Positions 9,789 through 18,227 of a stretch of 64,000 nucleotides of DNA are shown here, piece by piece. Position 1 is the first letter of the stretch. Every line of letters begins with the position of its first letter. A program made the position numbers and the translations under genes. The stretch comes from Pseudomonas sp. LRP2-20. Lineage in GTDB: Bacteria > Pseudomonadota > Gammaproteobacteria > Pseudomonadales > Pseudomonadaceae. A model generated the notes under the pieces. The model was not told the DNA's origin, ran no database searches, and saw nothing but the letters and a program-made list of their open reading frames with translations. The stretch covers positions 874,001-938,000 of the forward strand of contig NZ_AP025944.1 of NCBI RefSeq assembly GCF_024349685.1. The letters are read 5' to 3'.

Positions 9789-10346
9789 ATGTCCGCCGAT
9801 CTCGAGCACATCCGTCAAGTCATGCGCGAGGCAGACTGCCTGTACCACGAAGCCGAAGTCGAAGCGGCCATCGCCAAAGTCGGCGAGCAGATCTGCAAGG
9901 ACCTGCACGACACCAACCCTGTGGTGTTCTGCGTGATGAACGGTGGCCTGATCTTCGCCGGCAAACTGCTGACCCACCTGCAGTTCCCGCTGGAGGTCTC
10001 GTACATCCATGCCACGCGTTATCGCAACCAGACCAGTGGCGGCGAGTTGTTCTGGAAGGCCAAGCCGGAAGTGTCGTTCATCGACCGTGACGTGCTGATC
10101 GTCGATGACATCCTCGACGAGGGCCACACCCTCAGCGCCATCATCGAGTTCTGCAAGCATGCCGGTGCGCGGGCTGTGCACACCGCCGTGCTGATCGACA
10201 AGGACCACGACCGCAAGGCCAGCCCGGGCCTGAAGGCCAGCTATGCCGGCCTGCCGTGCATCGATCGCTATATCTTCGGTTACGGAATGGACTATAAAGG
10301 CTATTGGCGTAACGCAAATGGCATTTTCGCTGTGAAGGGACTGTAA
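9789..10346 (+). CDS. hpt: Hypoxanthine-guanine phosphoribosyltransferase
   Basis: This 185-residue type I phosphoribosyltransferase salvages hypoxanthine (and guanine) to IMP/GMP. The PRPP-binding signature DVLIVDDILDEGHTLS is clear, as is the FCVMNGGLIFAGKL loop. Its length matches the ~185-residue Pseudomonas enzyme. It is divergent from upp, so purine and pyrimidine salvage genes share one upstream region. A cupin gene follows two bases later and is probably in the same transcript. The purine preference cannot be read from sequence alone. Confidence 0.93.
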   Translation: MSADLEHIRQVMREADCLYHEAEVEAAIAKVGEQICKDLHDTNPVVFCVMNGGLIFAGKLLTHLQFPLEVSYIHATRYRNQTSGGELFWKAKPEVSFIDRDVLIVDDILDEGHTLSAIIEFCKHAGARAVHTAVLIDKDHDRKASPGLKASYAGLPCIDRYIFGYGMDYKGYWRNANGIFAVKGL

Positions 10347-10348
10347 CC

Positions 10349-10822
10349 ATGAGCCAGCCTGCATTCATCGACCAAGCGTTGTTAACCGGGCTGGCGCAAA
10401 AGGCCGCCGATGCGCCGCGTCTGCGGCACCATCACAACTTTCACCAAATGGAAGACCCTTGCCACCGTCTGGCGATCGGCCTGCAGCCCTCGACCTACAT
10501 CGCACCGCACCGCCACCTGAGTGACGACAAGGCCGAAACCTTGCTGGTACTCAAAGGCCGCCTGGGGCTGTTGCTGTTCGATGAGCAGGGTAGACTAACC
10601 AGCACCCGCATCCTCGAAGCCGGAGGCGAGTGCATGGGGGTGGACCTGCCGCCGGGCGTCTACCATGGCCTGGTGGCACTCGACGCCAACAGCATCATGT
10701 TCGAGTGCAAGGCCGGCCCATACCGCCAGTTGGTCGAGGGTGAGCATGCGCCCTGGGCGCCACGTGAGGGCGAGGCCGGTGCGCCTGAATACCAGGCCTG
10801 GATGCTCGCGCAGTTCGATTGA
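10349..10822 (+). CDS. WbuC-family cupin-fold metalloprotein
   Basis: This 157-residue protein carries a single cupin fold. Metal-ligand motifs are visible: PHRHLSDDKAETLLVLKG (His, His, Glu) followed by the second cupin motif GVDLPPGVYHGLVAL. WbuC-type proteins occur in some O-antigen clusters, but this copy sits alone after hpt with a two-base gap and has no polysaccharide genes around it. The function is unknown; a metal-bound sugar- or nucleotide-modifying role would be a guess. Confidence 0.85.
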   Translation: MSQPAFIDQALLTGLAQKAADAPRLRHHHNFHQMEDPCHRLAIGLQPSTYIAPHRHLSDDKAETLLVLKGRLGLLLFDEQGRLTSTRILEAGGECMGVDLPPGVYHGLVALDANSIMFECKAGPYRQLVEGEHAPWAPREGEAGAPEYQAWMLAQFD

Positions 10823-10874
10823 GGTTTGCCGTTGCCTGCGTGATAGAGTGCTCCTTCATGCCAAGGAGCCTCAC

Positions 10875-11345
10875 ATGCGTGCGATTCTTCCCCTGCTGCT
10901 GGCGCTGAGCCTGCCTCTCGCCGCCGCACCGCTGCACAGCCAGTTCCTCCCGCCCGATGACCAGTCCCTGCGCCAGGAAGCGCCGACCGGCCAGCAATTG
11001 CTGCAAGTGACCGACTACTCGGTGGTGGTAGGGGCCCAGCGCCAGTCCGACCAACAGCCGATCCCGATCACCGCTTCGCTGCAGATGCGCCTGAAAGGCA
11101 AGCCGCTGAGCAAGGGCGCGACGATCAGCCAGGTGCTGCTCACCTTCGACGGCGAGGCTGGCAAAAGCCTGAAGAAGCCGCTGTACGACGACAAGACCCG
11201 AACCTTGAGCCTGAATTACCCGGTCAGCGATTATCGGGTGATCATGGACCTGCTGCGCAACGAGACGGTCTATGTGCAGTTCCTGACCTACGCCAACGGC
11301 CATATCTGGGCCGACCTGCACACCGGTACCGTACGTTCGCGTTGA
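10875..11345 (+). CDS. Exported protein of unknown function
   Basis: This 156-residue protein begins with a short, clear signal peptide (MRAILPLLLALSLPLAAAPL), probably cut after an Ala near residue 18-20, and has no later membrane segment, so it is likely periplasmic. The mature part is polar with alternating beta-rich segments (TDYSVVVGAQ, SQVLLTFDGEAG). I do not recognise the family. AAGGAG sits 7 bases upstream of the ATG at 10875. It follows the cupin gene by 52 bases and may be transcribed separately. Confidence 0.8.
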   Translation: MRAILPLLLALSLPLAAAPLHSQFLPPDDQSLRQEAPTGQQLLQVTDYSVVVGAQRQSDQQPIPITASLQMRLKGKPLSKGATISQVLLTFDGEAGKSLKKPLYDDKTRTLSLNYPVSDYRVIMDLLRNETVYVQFLTYANGHIWADLHTGTVRSR

Positions 11346-11412
11346 GGCGTGCCGCCTGTGGGGGGTAAACTGCCGGCCTTCGAAATTCCACGATGGTCAG
11401 TTGGAGCCGGCA

Positions 11413-11703
11413 ATGCGCAAAGACAAGAAGCAGGTGATTGGTGACGAAATCAGTGACGACTACATCAAGTCGTTCCTCCAGTTTGAGCCGGCCGATGGCG
11501 TGACCTCGCCTTCGCACCACAAGCTGATCAAAGGCTACCGTGGCCTGCGTGTCGATGACTTCGAGCGTTTCGTGGGCTTCTTCGTCGAGGCGGGCCTGGA
11601 CCTGGATGGCAAGGACGAGCACGGCAAGACCTTCGTCGAAGTGATCGCTGACCAGCGCAACGCGCCGGAATACCTCGAGATCATCGCCAAGGCCCGCGGT
11701 TGA
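11413..11703 (+). CDS. PA4642-family small protein
   Basis: This 96-residue acidic, soluble protein has no signal or membrane segment and begins MRKDKKQVIGDEISDDYIKS. It resembles the conserved Pseudomonas family usually labelled PA4642, whose function is unknown. In P. aeruginosa the PA4642 gene also sits beside the malate:quinone oxidoreductase locus (mqo nearby here, downstream and convergent). ATG at 11413 has GGAG 8 bases upstream; a TTG at 11401 is in frame but less likely. Confidence 0.8.
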   Translation: MRKDKKQVIGDEISDDYIKSFLQFEPADGVTSPSHHKLIKGYRGLRVDDFERFVGFFVEAGLDLDGKDEHGKTFVEVIADQRNAPEYLEIIAKARG

Positions 11704-11707
11704 TTGA

Positions 11708-11807
11708 GCCTGCACCGGCCTCTTCGCGGGGCAAGCCCGCTCCCACATTGATCGGCGTATACCGGACCTTGTGGGAGCGGGCTTGTCCCGCGAAGAGGCC
11801 AGTGCAG
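11708..11807. repeat. Inverted pair of REP elements
   Basis: Two facing REP cores (accggcctcttcgcgggg... and complement) with a ~30-base spacer lie just after the small acidic protein gene and before a canonical bidirectional terminator. Confidence 0.85.
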
Positions 11808-11827
11808 ACTGATAGAGATTCCAGGCA

Positions 11828-11857
11828 CAAAAAAACGCCCCGAGGGGCGTTTTTTCG
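11828..11857. terminator. Bidirectional rho-independent terminator
   Basis: An A-run, the stem aacgcccc-gaggggcgtt and a T-run give a symmetrical terminator between the convergent small-protein gene (+) and mqo (-). Confidence 0.92.
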
Positions 11858-11869
11858 TTTCAGGCCGGC

Positions 11870-13375
11870 TTAGGCGTAATGCTTGGCCGGGCTGTCTTCC
11901 ACCAGTTCCAGCGCCGCATCGTTGTCGGCACTGATCTTGCGGTACAGCGCTGCGTCGGTGGCCAGGGCCTTTTCGCGAGCCGGGAAGATTTCCTTGAGCT
12001 TGGCAGCCCAGGCACCTTTGGCCTGCTCGGGGAAGCAGCGCTCGATCAGCTCGAGCATGATCGACACGGTCACCGAAGCACCCGGCGAAGCGCCGAGCAG
12101 TGCCGCCAGGCTGCCGTCCTGCGCCGAGACCAGCTCGGTACCAAACTGCAGGATGCCGCCTTTCTTCGGGTCCTTCTTGATGATCTGCACACGCTGGCCG
12201 GCCACTTCCAGGCGCCAGTCTTCGGCTTTGGCCTGTGGGTAGAAGCGGCGCAGGGCCTCCAGGCGCTGTTCCATCGACTGCATCACTTCGCTGACCAGGT
12301 ACTTGGTCAGGTCCATGTTGTCGCGGGCCACGGCCAGCATCGGGCCGATGTTGCCCATGCGGACCGACAGCGGCAGGTCCATCAGCGAGCCGTGCTTGAG
12401 GAACTTGGTGGTAAAGCCGGCATAGGGGCCGAACAGCAGCGACGTCTTGCCGTCCACCACGCGGGTGTCCAGGTGGGGCACCGACATCGGTGGTGCGCCG
12501 ACCGCCGCCTGGCTGTACACCTTGGCCTGGTGCTGCTTGACGATTTCCGGGTTGTCGCAACGCAGCCACTGGCCGCTGACCGGGAAGCCGCCGAAGCCTT
12601 TGCTTTCCGGGATGCCGGACAGTTGCAGCAGCGGCAGGGCCGCGCCGCCAGCACCGAGGAAGACGAAGCGGGCGTCGACTTCGCGGGTACCGCCGCTGTT
12701 GACGTCCTTGATGCTTACGGTCCAGCCTTTGCCGTTACGGCGCAGGCCGACGACTTTCTTGCTGTACTTGACCTGGGCATCGGCGCTGTCGCCCAGCACT
12801 TTGAGCAGCTTGTTGGTCAATGCCCCGAAGTTGACGTCGGTGCCTTTGGCCACACGGGTTGCGGCGATGTGCTGGTCGGCCGGGCGGCCAGGCATCATCA
12901 GCGGCATCCACTCGTTCATCACAGCCTTGTCTTCGGTGTATTCCATCTCGGCGAAGGCGTGGTGCTGCTTGAGCAGCTCGAAGCGCTTCTTGAGGAAGGA
13001 CACACCCTTGTCACCTTCGACGTAGCTCAGGTGCGGGACCGGGTTGATGAACGCACGTGCCGAGCCGAAGTTGCTCTTCTTGCTCAGGTAAGCCCAGAAC
13101 TGGCGCGAGACCTCGAACTGGGTATTGATGTGCACGGCCTTCTTGATGTCGATACTGCCATCGGCGGCCTGGGGCGTGTAGTTCAGCTCGCACAGGCCGG
13201 CGTGGCCGGTACCTGCGTTGTTCCAGGGGTTGGAGCTTTCCGCGGCCCCGGAGTCCATTGCCTCGACGACCTCAAGCTTCAGGGTCGGGTCAAGCTCCTT
13301 GAGCAGTACGGCCAGGGTGGCACTCATGATGCCCGCGCCTACCAGTACCACATCAACCGATTCGTTCTGCGCCAT
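11870..13375 (-). CDS. mqo: Malate:quinone oxidoreductase
   Basis: This 501-residue FAD enzyme oxidises L-malate to oxaloacetate at the inner membrane and passes electrons to the quinone pool. It starts with the FAD motif [22 protein letters not shown]. Further family segments follow: [35 protein letters not shown], and [18 protein letters not shown]. Length and sequence fit the long MQO family rather than MDH. GGAG lies 9 bases upstream of the ATG. P. putida carries several mqo paralogues; this one occupies the KT2440 mqo-1 position. Confidence 0.96.
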   Translation of the reverse strand: MAQNESVDVVLVGAGIMSATLAVLLKELDPTLKLEVVEAMDSGAAESSNPWNNAGTGHAGLCELNYTPQAADGSIDIKKAVHINTQFEVSRQFWAYLSKKSNFGSARAFINPVPHLSYVEGDKGVSFLKKRFELLKQHHAFAEMEYTEDKAVMNEWMPLMMPGRPADQHIAATRVAKGTDVNFGALTNKLLKVLGDSADAQVKYSKKVVGLRRNGKGWTVSIKDVNSGGTREVDARFVFLGAGGAALPLLQLSGIPESKGFGGFPVSGQWLRCDNPEIVKQHQAKVYSQAAVGAPPMSVPHLDTRVVDGKTSLLFGPYAGFTTKFLKHGSLMDLPLSVRMGNIGPMLAVARDNMDLTKYLVSEVMQSMEQRLEALRRFYPQAKAEDWRLEVAGQRVQIIKKDPKKGGILQFGTELVSAQDGSLAALLGASPGASVTVSIMLELIERCFPEQAKGAWAAKLKEIFPAREKALATDAALYRKISADNDAALELVEDSPAKHYA

Positions 13376-13980
13376 TTAACGCGTCTCCACAATCTACAGC
13401 TACCTAATTGACAGCATAGGATCACTGGGGTTGCCAGGATCGCCATGTCCGACTCTTCGCAGTTCTTGCAACTTCCGCGGACACCGCCAATCAGTCTTCG
13501 GGTTCGGGTATTGAACGCCGTTTGCCACGGGTGCGGCAATTCGACTTATGGTCAAGGTGTCGTGCGTGCGTTATGGAACGACTTCAGACACTCATCCGGG
13601 ATGAGCGCTTTTGCCGTCTGTTCAGGGCTGTTCGGGACACATCTGCCGCTTTTGCACATGCCAGACTGTTCATTTGCTCGCCACACTCTCGTGAAGTTGT
13701 GAAAAACCGTTTTTTCACGCTCTTTTGGAGACGTGAACCTCAAAAGGGGACTGCGCGATGGCAACCCACAGGTTCATGCAGTGCGAAGGGCCGGAAAAGC
13801 AGGCACGACAGCCGATGCAAGACCTGAGTGGAAGGCTCTCTGTGGGCGAAGCGGGTGACGGTGCCGGGGTCAAGCGGCGGATGCGGGGCCCGATCAGGAG
13901 ACGTCCTTATAATCGGGGGGAGATTATAACGATGTCGCGGGCAGAAAGGTCGTTATTCGTGGTTTTTATTGCAGCGTTTG
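13376..13980. other. 605-bp non-coding stretch upstream of mqo
   Basis: I find no convincing gene here. Open frames in it lack ribosome sites and family likeness. It holds the mqo promoter region, a hairpin gtgaaaaaccgttttttcac (13699-13718) and a perfect inverted repeat TTATAATC-N7-GATTATAA (13907-13929). A small RNA between ~13700 and 13935 is possible, but nothing in the sequence identifies one. Confidence 0.5.
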
Positions 13981-14214
13981 TCAGGCTGCGAGGATGCGCT
14001 GGTGCCAGCGGCGGCTTGCAGGGGCGCAAACCCGGGCCTCGGCGGGCAGCTCACGGCCCAGCCAGGCAAGCTGGATTTCGCCGATCCGGACCCAGCCGCT
14101 ACCGCTGGGGGCCTGGCTGCACTGCTTGAAGGCCAGGCATTTGCCGTCGGCGTCGAGGCGGGCATAGGCATTGTGGCGCGGGCGTTGGCAGAGCAGGGTC
14201 CAGAGCGAGGCCAT
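13981..14214 (-). CDS. Small hypothetical protein (77 aa)
   Basis: A 77-residue frame begins MASLWTLLCQRPRHNAYARL and has balanced composition, including GWVRIGEIQLAWLGRELPAE, unlike the Pro/Ser/Arg-rich shadows around it. AGGA lies 9 bases upstream of ATG 14214. The frame is open further upstream to 14460, but that extension overlaps the start of the YajG gene and looks non-coding. I do not recognise a family; it is likely a small soluble Pseudomonas protein. Confidence 0.6.
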   Translation of the reverse strand: MASLWTLLCQRPRHNAYARLDADGKCLAFKQCSQAPSGSGWVRIGEIQLAWLGRELPAEARVCAPASRRWHQRILAA

Positions 14215-14359
14215 GTCGGTGCGTCCTGTGCGTTTGGGCTTGGCGCAAGGATAAGGGCGCAGCGATGAAACCATTGTGACAAGCGGGGCGGACCGATGAC
14301 TGGTCTGGGCTGGGCTGGGTATACTGTGGGCCTTTGCCGTATTTTCTGGAGAAACGCGC

Positions 14360-14944
14360 ATGTTGCAACGTCTGTTGTTCGGTTTGATCGCCGTGGCCAG
14401 CCTCAGCCTGGTCGGTTGTGCCCACAGCCCGCAACAACTCAGCCCGCAACCCACGCTCAAGGCTCAGCTCGCACCGGTTGGTCACGGCCAGCCGGTGGTG
14501 GTCAAGGTGGTTGATGGGCGGGCTTCGCAGTCCCTGGGCACCCGTGGTGGCATGTACCCCGAAACCAGCACCATCAGCGTCAGTGGCAATGATGTGGTGC
14601 CCAAGCTGCAGGCCCAGGCCGAGGCCGCCGTGCGCCTGCTCGGCTTCACCCCGACGCCCAACGCCTACAACGCTCCGCAGCTGACCGTGACCCTGGCCGA
14701 GCTGAAGTACCAGTCGCCGAAGGACAACCTGTACGTGACTGAAGCCACCATCGGTGCCACCTTCCGTGCCGATGTGCAGAATGCCAACCGCCGCTACAGC
14801 GGCCGCTACGGTGCTTCGCTGGACCAGCGCTTCGGCATGGCGCCGAACCAGGACACCAACACCCAGCTGGTGAGCGACGTGCTGAGCGATGCGCTGACCC
14901 GCCTGTTCAAGGACCCGACCATCGGGCAGGTGCTGGGCGAGTAA
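14360..14944 (+). CDS. YajG-family lipoprotein
   Basis: This 194-residue protein has a lipoprotein signal ending in the lipobox LVGC with Cys20, so it is probably anchored in the outer membrane (residue +2 is Ala, not Asp). The mature part has the YajG pattern, with VVVKVVDGRASQSLGTRGG near the N terminus and ATFRADVQNANRRYSGRYGA in the middle. In E. coli YajG is encoded upstream of the muropeptide permease AmpG; no ampG is seen beside it here. The function is unknown. ATG 14360 follows GGAGAAA. Confidence 0.88.
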   Translation: MLQRLLFGLIAVASLSLVGCAHSPQQLSPQPTLKAQLAPVGHGQPVVVKVVDGRASQSLGTRGGMYPETSTISVSGNDVVPKLQAQAEAAVRLLGFTPTPNAYNAPQLTVTLAELKYQSPKDNLYVTEATIGATFRADVQNANRRYSGRYGASLDQRFGMAPNQDTNTQLVSDVLSDALTRLFKDPTIGQVLGE

Positions 14945-14961
14945 GCCTCACGCTGCAAACG

Positions 14962-15001
14962 AAAAACCCGCTGCCTGAGTGCCAGGTGGCGGGTTTTTTG
15001 T
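14962..15001 (+). terminator. Rho-independent terminator after the YajG gene
   Basis: The stem aaaacccgc(c)...gcgggtttttt surrounds a short loop and ends in a T-run, 18 bases after the stop codon. Confidence 0.85.
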
Positions 15002-15002
15002 T

Positions 15003-15114
15003 GCCTGTACTGGCCTCTTCGCGGGCGAGCCCGCTCCCACAGGTACGGCACCGTTCTCAAGGCCTGTGATATCCCTGTGGGAGCGGGCTCGCCCGCGAAG
15101 AGGCCGGTACAGGC
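15003..15114. repeat. Inverted pair of REP elements
   Basis: The outer arms gcctgtactggcctcttcgc and its complement enclose two REP cores with a ~40-base spacer, between the YajG terminator and a small minus-strand gene that ends at 15115. Confidence 0.87.
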
Positions 15115-15321
15115 TTACGCGGCGGCTATATGGAAATCCAGCAAGCTGACGCCGGTACTGGCATCCACCTCGGGCAGGTCTTCGTGCACATGCCCACCCA
15201 GCGCGCAGTAGACCAGCCACTGGCGGTCCTGGACATTGATGGCAAAACCATCGATCAACGCCTGTTGCTCATCACTCTGGGCTACGAGATAGAGGCGGTC
15301 CTGGTTTTCGGCGTGCAGCAT
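15115..15321 (-). CDS. Small hypothetical protein (68 aa)
   Basis: A 68-residue acidic frame begins MLHAENQDRLYLVAQSDEQQ and includes VQDRQWLVYCALGG. GGAG sits 7 bases upstream of ATG 15321, which decides this start over the longer frame reaching 15423. It has no signal or membrane segment and I do not recognise a family. The sequence shows protein-like composition and two beta-strand-like stretches. Its end abuts the REP pair. Confidence 0.6.
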   Translation of the reverse strand: MLHAENQDRLYLVAQSDEQQALIDGFAINVQDRQWLVYCALGGHVHEDLPEVDASTGVSLLDFHIAAA

Positions 15322-15481
15322 CGACAAGCTCCGGTACGGGAAAAGGCCGCTAGCGTGGCCTGACCTGATGACGAGCTTATGACAGATGAAATCAAGTGAC
15401 ACTTTGTCGCCAAGACCGGGCATGCGGGGCGGACTTCGGTAGAATGCCGGGCTTCGCTGTGGCTATGACCGAGGTTGCGTG

Positions 15482-15742
15482 ATGTCTTTGCAAGTGCTCT
15501 GGGGGTTTCTCTACGCCCACCCGACCAAGCTGATCAATCTGCTGGCGCTTTTGCTGACCTGCCCAGGCGGGTTGCTGCTGCAAAGTGCGCGCAGGCGTGA
15601 GGTAACGGCCCGTGAGCGCCTGGCGGTGGATGAGGGCGTGGTGGATGCCTTCGACCAGCGCGTGCCGCGCTACTACTACATTCTCGGCTTTTCCTGCCTG
15701 GCCATGGCCCTGCTGCTGTCCTGGTTCAGCACCTGGATCTGA
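15482..15742 (+). CDS. Small inner-membrane protein (86 aa)
   Basis: This 86-residue protein has two hydrophobic segments, residues ~17-34 (KLINLLALLLTCPGGLLL) and ~67-84 (YILGFSCLAMALLLSWFSTW), linked by a charged, Arg/Glu-rich loop. GAGG lies 7 bases upstream of ATG 15482. I do not recognise a family or function. It faces the acyltransferase gene convergently across a hairpin. Confidence 0.72.
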   Translation: MSLQVLWGFLYAHPTKLINLLALLLTCPGGLLLQSARRREVTARERLAVDEGVVDAFDQRVPRYYYILGFSCLAMALLLSWFSTWI

Positions 15743-15749
15743 AATGCCT

Positions 15750-15772
15750 GGGGCCGCTTTGCGGCCCCAAAT
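15750..15772. terminator. Hairpin between convergent genes
   Basis: The stem ggggccgc-ttt-gcggcccc is perfect with a short, weak AAATTT tail. It sits eight bases after the small membrane protein stop and just beyond the acyltransferase stop, so it can serve both strands. Its core also resembles the second class of repeat seen elsewhere in the window. Confidence 0.65.
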
Positions 15773-15776
15773 TTGA

Positions 15777-16946
15777 TCAGGCGACAGGCGCCTGCTGCTT
15801 GACCTGGTACTGATTGCGTACCGGCGTCGCATACTGCAACACCAGGTACGGCCGCTGCTCCTCGGGGCAGGCATCCAGGCGGCGCTGCCATTCTTCCCTG
15901 GCCTTGGCCAGCTCTTCGGCCGGGAACACCTTCTCGGCGCTCGGCACCTGCAGTGCGTCGTCCTTCTCGCTCCACATCGCGTAGGCCAGGTAATGCACCG
16001 GGAACAGGCGGTAGCCGCCGAGGATCTGCCGGTCGGTTTCCAGTGCCAGCTGCTTGGTGTCCTCGTAGTACTCGGTCACCGGCGGGGCGAAGTTGATGTG
16101 TACCCGGCCCTTGTAGCCGGTGATGCCCTTGGCGATGCTGTTATCGTCCTCGCCCGGCGCCTTCTTGTAGGTGCCGGTGGTGGCGCGGATGTACAGCTCG
16201 CGAGCCTTGGCCTGGTCGCATGGGTCGTATTCGTAGCTGATCGACACCGGGATCAGGTTCAGGCTCTGGATCACCGCGCCGAACGGCTCGTCCTTGCGGC
16301 TCATGTGGAACATCTTGAGGATCGCCGAATCGGTACGGTCGTCACCGTCCTTGGCGCGGCCTTCGGCCTGGGCGATCCAGATCGACGTGCCGTCATTGCG
16401 GATCGAGTGGTTGATGTAGGCCGAGAGCAGCTGGTAGGCCGCGAGCTTTTCGCGGCGGCCGCTGATCGAGCGGTGCACGATGAAGCTCTTGTTCAGGCGC
16501 ATCATGTCGCTGACGAACGGCTTTTGCAGCAGGTTGTCGCCGATGGCGATGCGCGGTGTCGGCAGGCCGGCGTGGTACACCGCGTAGTTGACGAAGGCCG
16601 GGTCCATGACGATGTCGCGGTGGTTGGCCAGGAACAGATAGGCGGTGCCCGACTTGAGCTGCTCGACGCCGGAATAGGTGACGCCGTCGGTGGCACGCTC
16701 GATGGTCTGGTCGACGTAGTACTCGACTTTGTCCTGCAGGGTCGAGACGCAGGTGACGCCGGCGAATTCCTTGCGCAGACGCCGGGCGATCAGCGGCTTG
16801 AGCAGCCAGCCGAGGGCACCGGCCGCACGCGGGAATTTGAAGTGGGTGAGGATATCGAGGAATGCCGGGTCGCTGAGCAGGCGTGCCAGAACGGCAGGGA
16901 CCTCAGCATCGTCGTACGGTCGGATGGCATCGAATTCGCCCATCAT
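15777..16946 (-). CDS. 1-acyl-sn-glycerol-3-phosphate acyltransferase-family protein
   Basis: This ~389-residue protein contains the PlsC-type active-site motif NHxxxxD (FLANHRDIVMD) in its first half and a following RLNKSFIVHRSISGRR block that fits acyltransferase motif II. It is larger than PlsC (~240 residues) and lacks an obvious N-terminal membrane helix, so it is a distinct subgroup, and the acceptor is unknown. Two adjacent ATG codons (16946, 16943) could start it; AGAG lies upstream. The C terminus (residues ~320-389) has no recognised domain. Confidence 0.8.
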   Translation of the reverse strand: MMGEFDAIRPYDDAEVPAVLARLLSDPAFLDILTHFKFPRAAGALGWLLKPLIARRLRKEFAGVTCVSTLQDKVEYYVDQTIERATDGVTYSGVEQLKSGTAYLFLANHRDIVMDPAFVNYAVYHAGLPTPRIAIGDNLLQKPFVSDMMRLNKSFIVHRSISGRREKLAAYQLLSAYINHSIRNDGTSIWIAQAEGRAKDGDDRTDSAILKMFHMSRKDEPFGAVIQSLNLIPVSISYEYDPCDQAKARELYIRATTGTYKKAPGEDDNSIAKGITGYKGRVHINFAPPVTEYYEDTKQLALETDRQILGGYRLFPVHYLAYAMWSEKDDALQVPSAEKVFPAEELAKAREEWQRRLDACPEEQRPYLVLQYATPVRNQYQVKQQAPVA

Positions 16947-17069
16947 GCTCTCTTGTTGGAAACGGCTAGGGTAATAAGGTAAGGGGTGGGGCCCGAAAAA
17001 CGGCTCGGGCACTCGCAAGCCCTGTAAACAGACCGGCAATTATACGCACAAGTCACCCCGGAGGCCGCG

Positions 17070-17252
17070 ATGCTCGAAAAAGCGTTCTACGATTGCCCTT
17101 ATTGTGGCGAGGAAGTCGAAACGACAGTGGACCTGTCCGGCGGGGACCAGGAGTACATCGAGGACTGCCAGGTGTGCTGCAAGCCTATCCGCTTTGTGCT
17201 GCAGGTTCATGGCGAGGAATGGATGCTGGATGTCTACGGTGAGAACGACTGA
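17070..17252 (+). CDS. CPXCG-motif cysteine-rich protein
   Basis: This 60-residue protein has a four-cysteine zinc-ribbon arrangement: DCPYCGEEVE near residues 8-17 and DCQVCCKP near residues 32-39. It belongs to the small conserved CPXCG family, whose function is unknown. Its stop overlaps the next start by one base (TGATG), a sign of translational coupling. CGGAGG lies upstream of the ATG. Confidence 0.9.
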   Translation: MLEKAFYDCPYCGEEVETTVDLSGGDQEYIEDCQVCCKPIRFVLQVHGEEWMLDVYGEND

Positions 17253-17512
17253 TGCGGCGGATCTACGAACCGGAAAACCTGCTGGAAGCCGAAATGCTGG
17301 TGGGCATGCTCGTCAGCGAGGGCATCGACGTGCACCTGGCCGGCCGCGACCTGATGGGTGGCGTCGGTGAGTTGCCGTTGCAGGGTTTGCTCGGGCTGGC
17401 GGTGCCCGATGAACAGGCCGAATACGCACGGCAACTGATCGATGCGTACAATGGTGCCGAGCCGCTTGCCGGCGACGAGCCGGAGAGTCATCCCGGTACC
17501 TTGATCTGCTAG
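17252..17512 (+). CDS. DUF2007-family putative signal-transducing protein
   Basis: This 86-residue protein starts MRRIYEPENLLEAEMLVGML and has the alternating beta-alpha pattern of DUF2007 (LGLAVPDEQAEYARQLI). The family has a ferredoxin-like fold and is thought to bind small ligands, but no function is proven. It is coupled by one base to the cysteine-rich protein gene upstream and followed 15 bases later by the SRAP gene, so the three are likely one operon. Confidence 0.87.
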   Translation: MRRIYEPENLLEAEMLVGMLVSEGIDVHLAGRDLMGGVGELPLQGLLGLAVPDEQAEYARQLIDAYNGAEPLAGDEPESHPGTLIC

Positions 17513-17527
17513 GTTCTGAAATCGCCC

Positions 17528-18148
17528 ATGTGTGGACGTTATGCCCTGTTCCGCTGGCCCCAGGCGCTGGCCAGCCTGCCGGGCTTCCCTGCCGGCCAGC
17601 CGGCCCAATGGAACATCTCGCCCGGTGCCTCGGTGCTGATCCAGCGCCAGCTCGACGGCCAGCAGCAACTGGCCAAGGCACGCTGGGGGCTGACCCCCGC
17701 CTGGCTCACCGACCTTTCCCGCACCCCTGCCCATGCCCGGGCCGAGACCTTGGCCGAGCAGCCGATGTTTCGCGAAGCGTTTCGCCTGCGCCGTTGCCTG
17801 ATGCCGGCCAACGGTTTCTACGAGTGGCGCGGTTCGGTGCGCAAGCGGCCTTTCTGGCTGACGCCGGGGGAGGGCGCATCGTTGTATTTTGCCGCCGTGT
17901 GGGAAGCCTATCCGGTGCAGGACCAGGTGTGGCTGAGCTGCGCGGTGGTAACCCAGGCCGCGATGAACCAGCGCCGGCCGCTGATCCTCGACGAGGCCGG
18001 CCAGGCTGCCTGGCTGGACCCTGACACACCGCTGCCGCGCCTGCATGAGCTGCTCGCCAGCCCACCGGCGACGCTGCGCGAGCGGGCCCTGGCGAACTTC
18101 GTCAACGACCCGAAACTGGACGCGCCGGAGTGCCTGACGCCCGCTTAG
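17528..18148 (+). CDS. SOS response-associated peptidase (SRAP, YedK/HMCES family)
   Basis: This 206-residue protein begins MCGRYALF, giving Cys2 after Met removal; this cysteine forms a stable thiazolidine crosslink with abasic sites in single-stranded DNA. The second signature, RCLMPANGFYEWRG, is present near residues 91-104. The conserved His region of the family corresponds to the C-terminal part around LLASPP. Length is typical (YedK ~222). No LexA box was identified, so SOS control is not supported here. Confidence 0.93.
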   Translation: MCGRYALFRWPQALASLPGFPAGQPAQWNISPGASVLIQRQLDGQQQLAKARWGLTPAWLTDLSRTPAHARAETLAEQPMFREAFRLRRCLMPANGFYEWRGSVRKRPFWLTPGEGASLYFAAVWEAYPVQDQVWLSCAVVTQAAMNQRRPLILDEAGQAAWLDPDTPLPRLHELLASPPATLRERALANFVNDPKLDAPECLTPA

Positions 18149-18227
18149 GTAAAATCTTCCCTGCGGCTATGGCGGGGTACGGGCGACTCAGCCTAGGATA
18201 CAGCGCATGTAAAAAGGGAGTGTTTTG

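Noticed and set aside
13758..14129. 123-codon plus-strand frame upstream of the YajG gene
   Set aside because: Arg/Gly-rich with no ribosome site and no family match; overlaps a better small minus-strand candidate.
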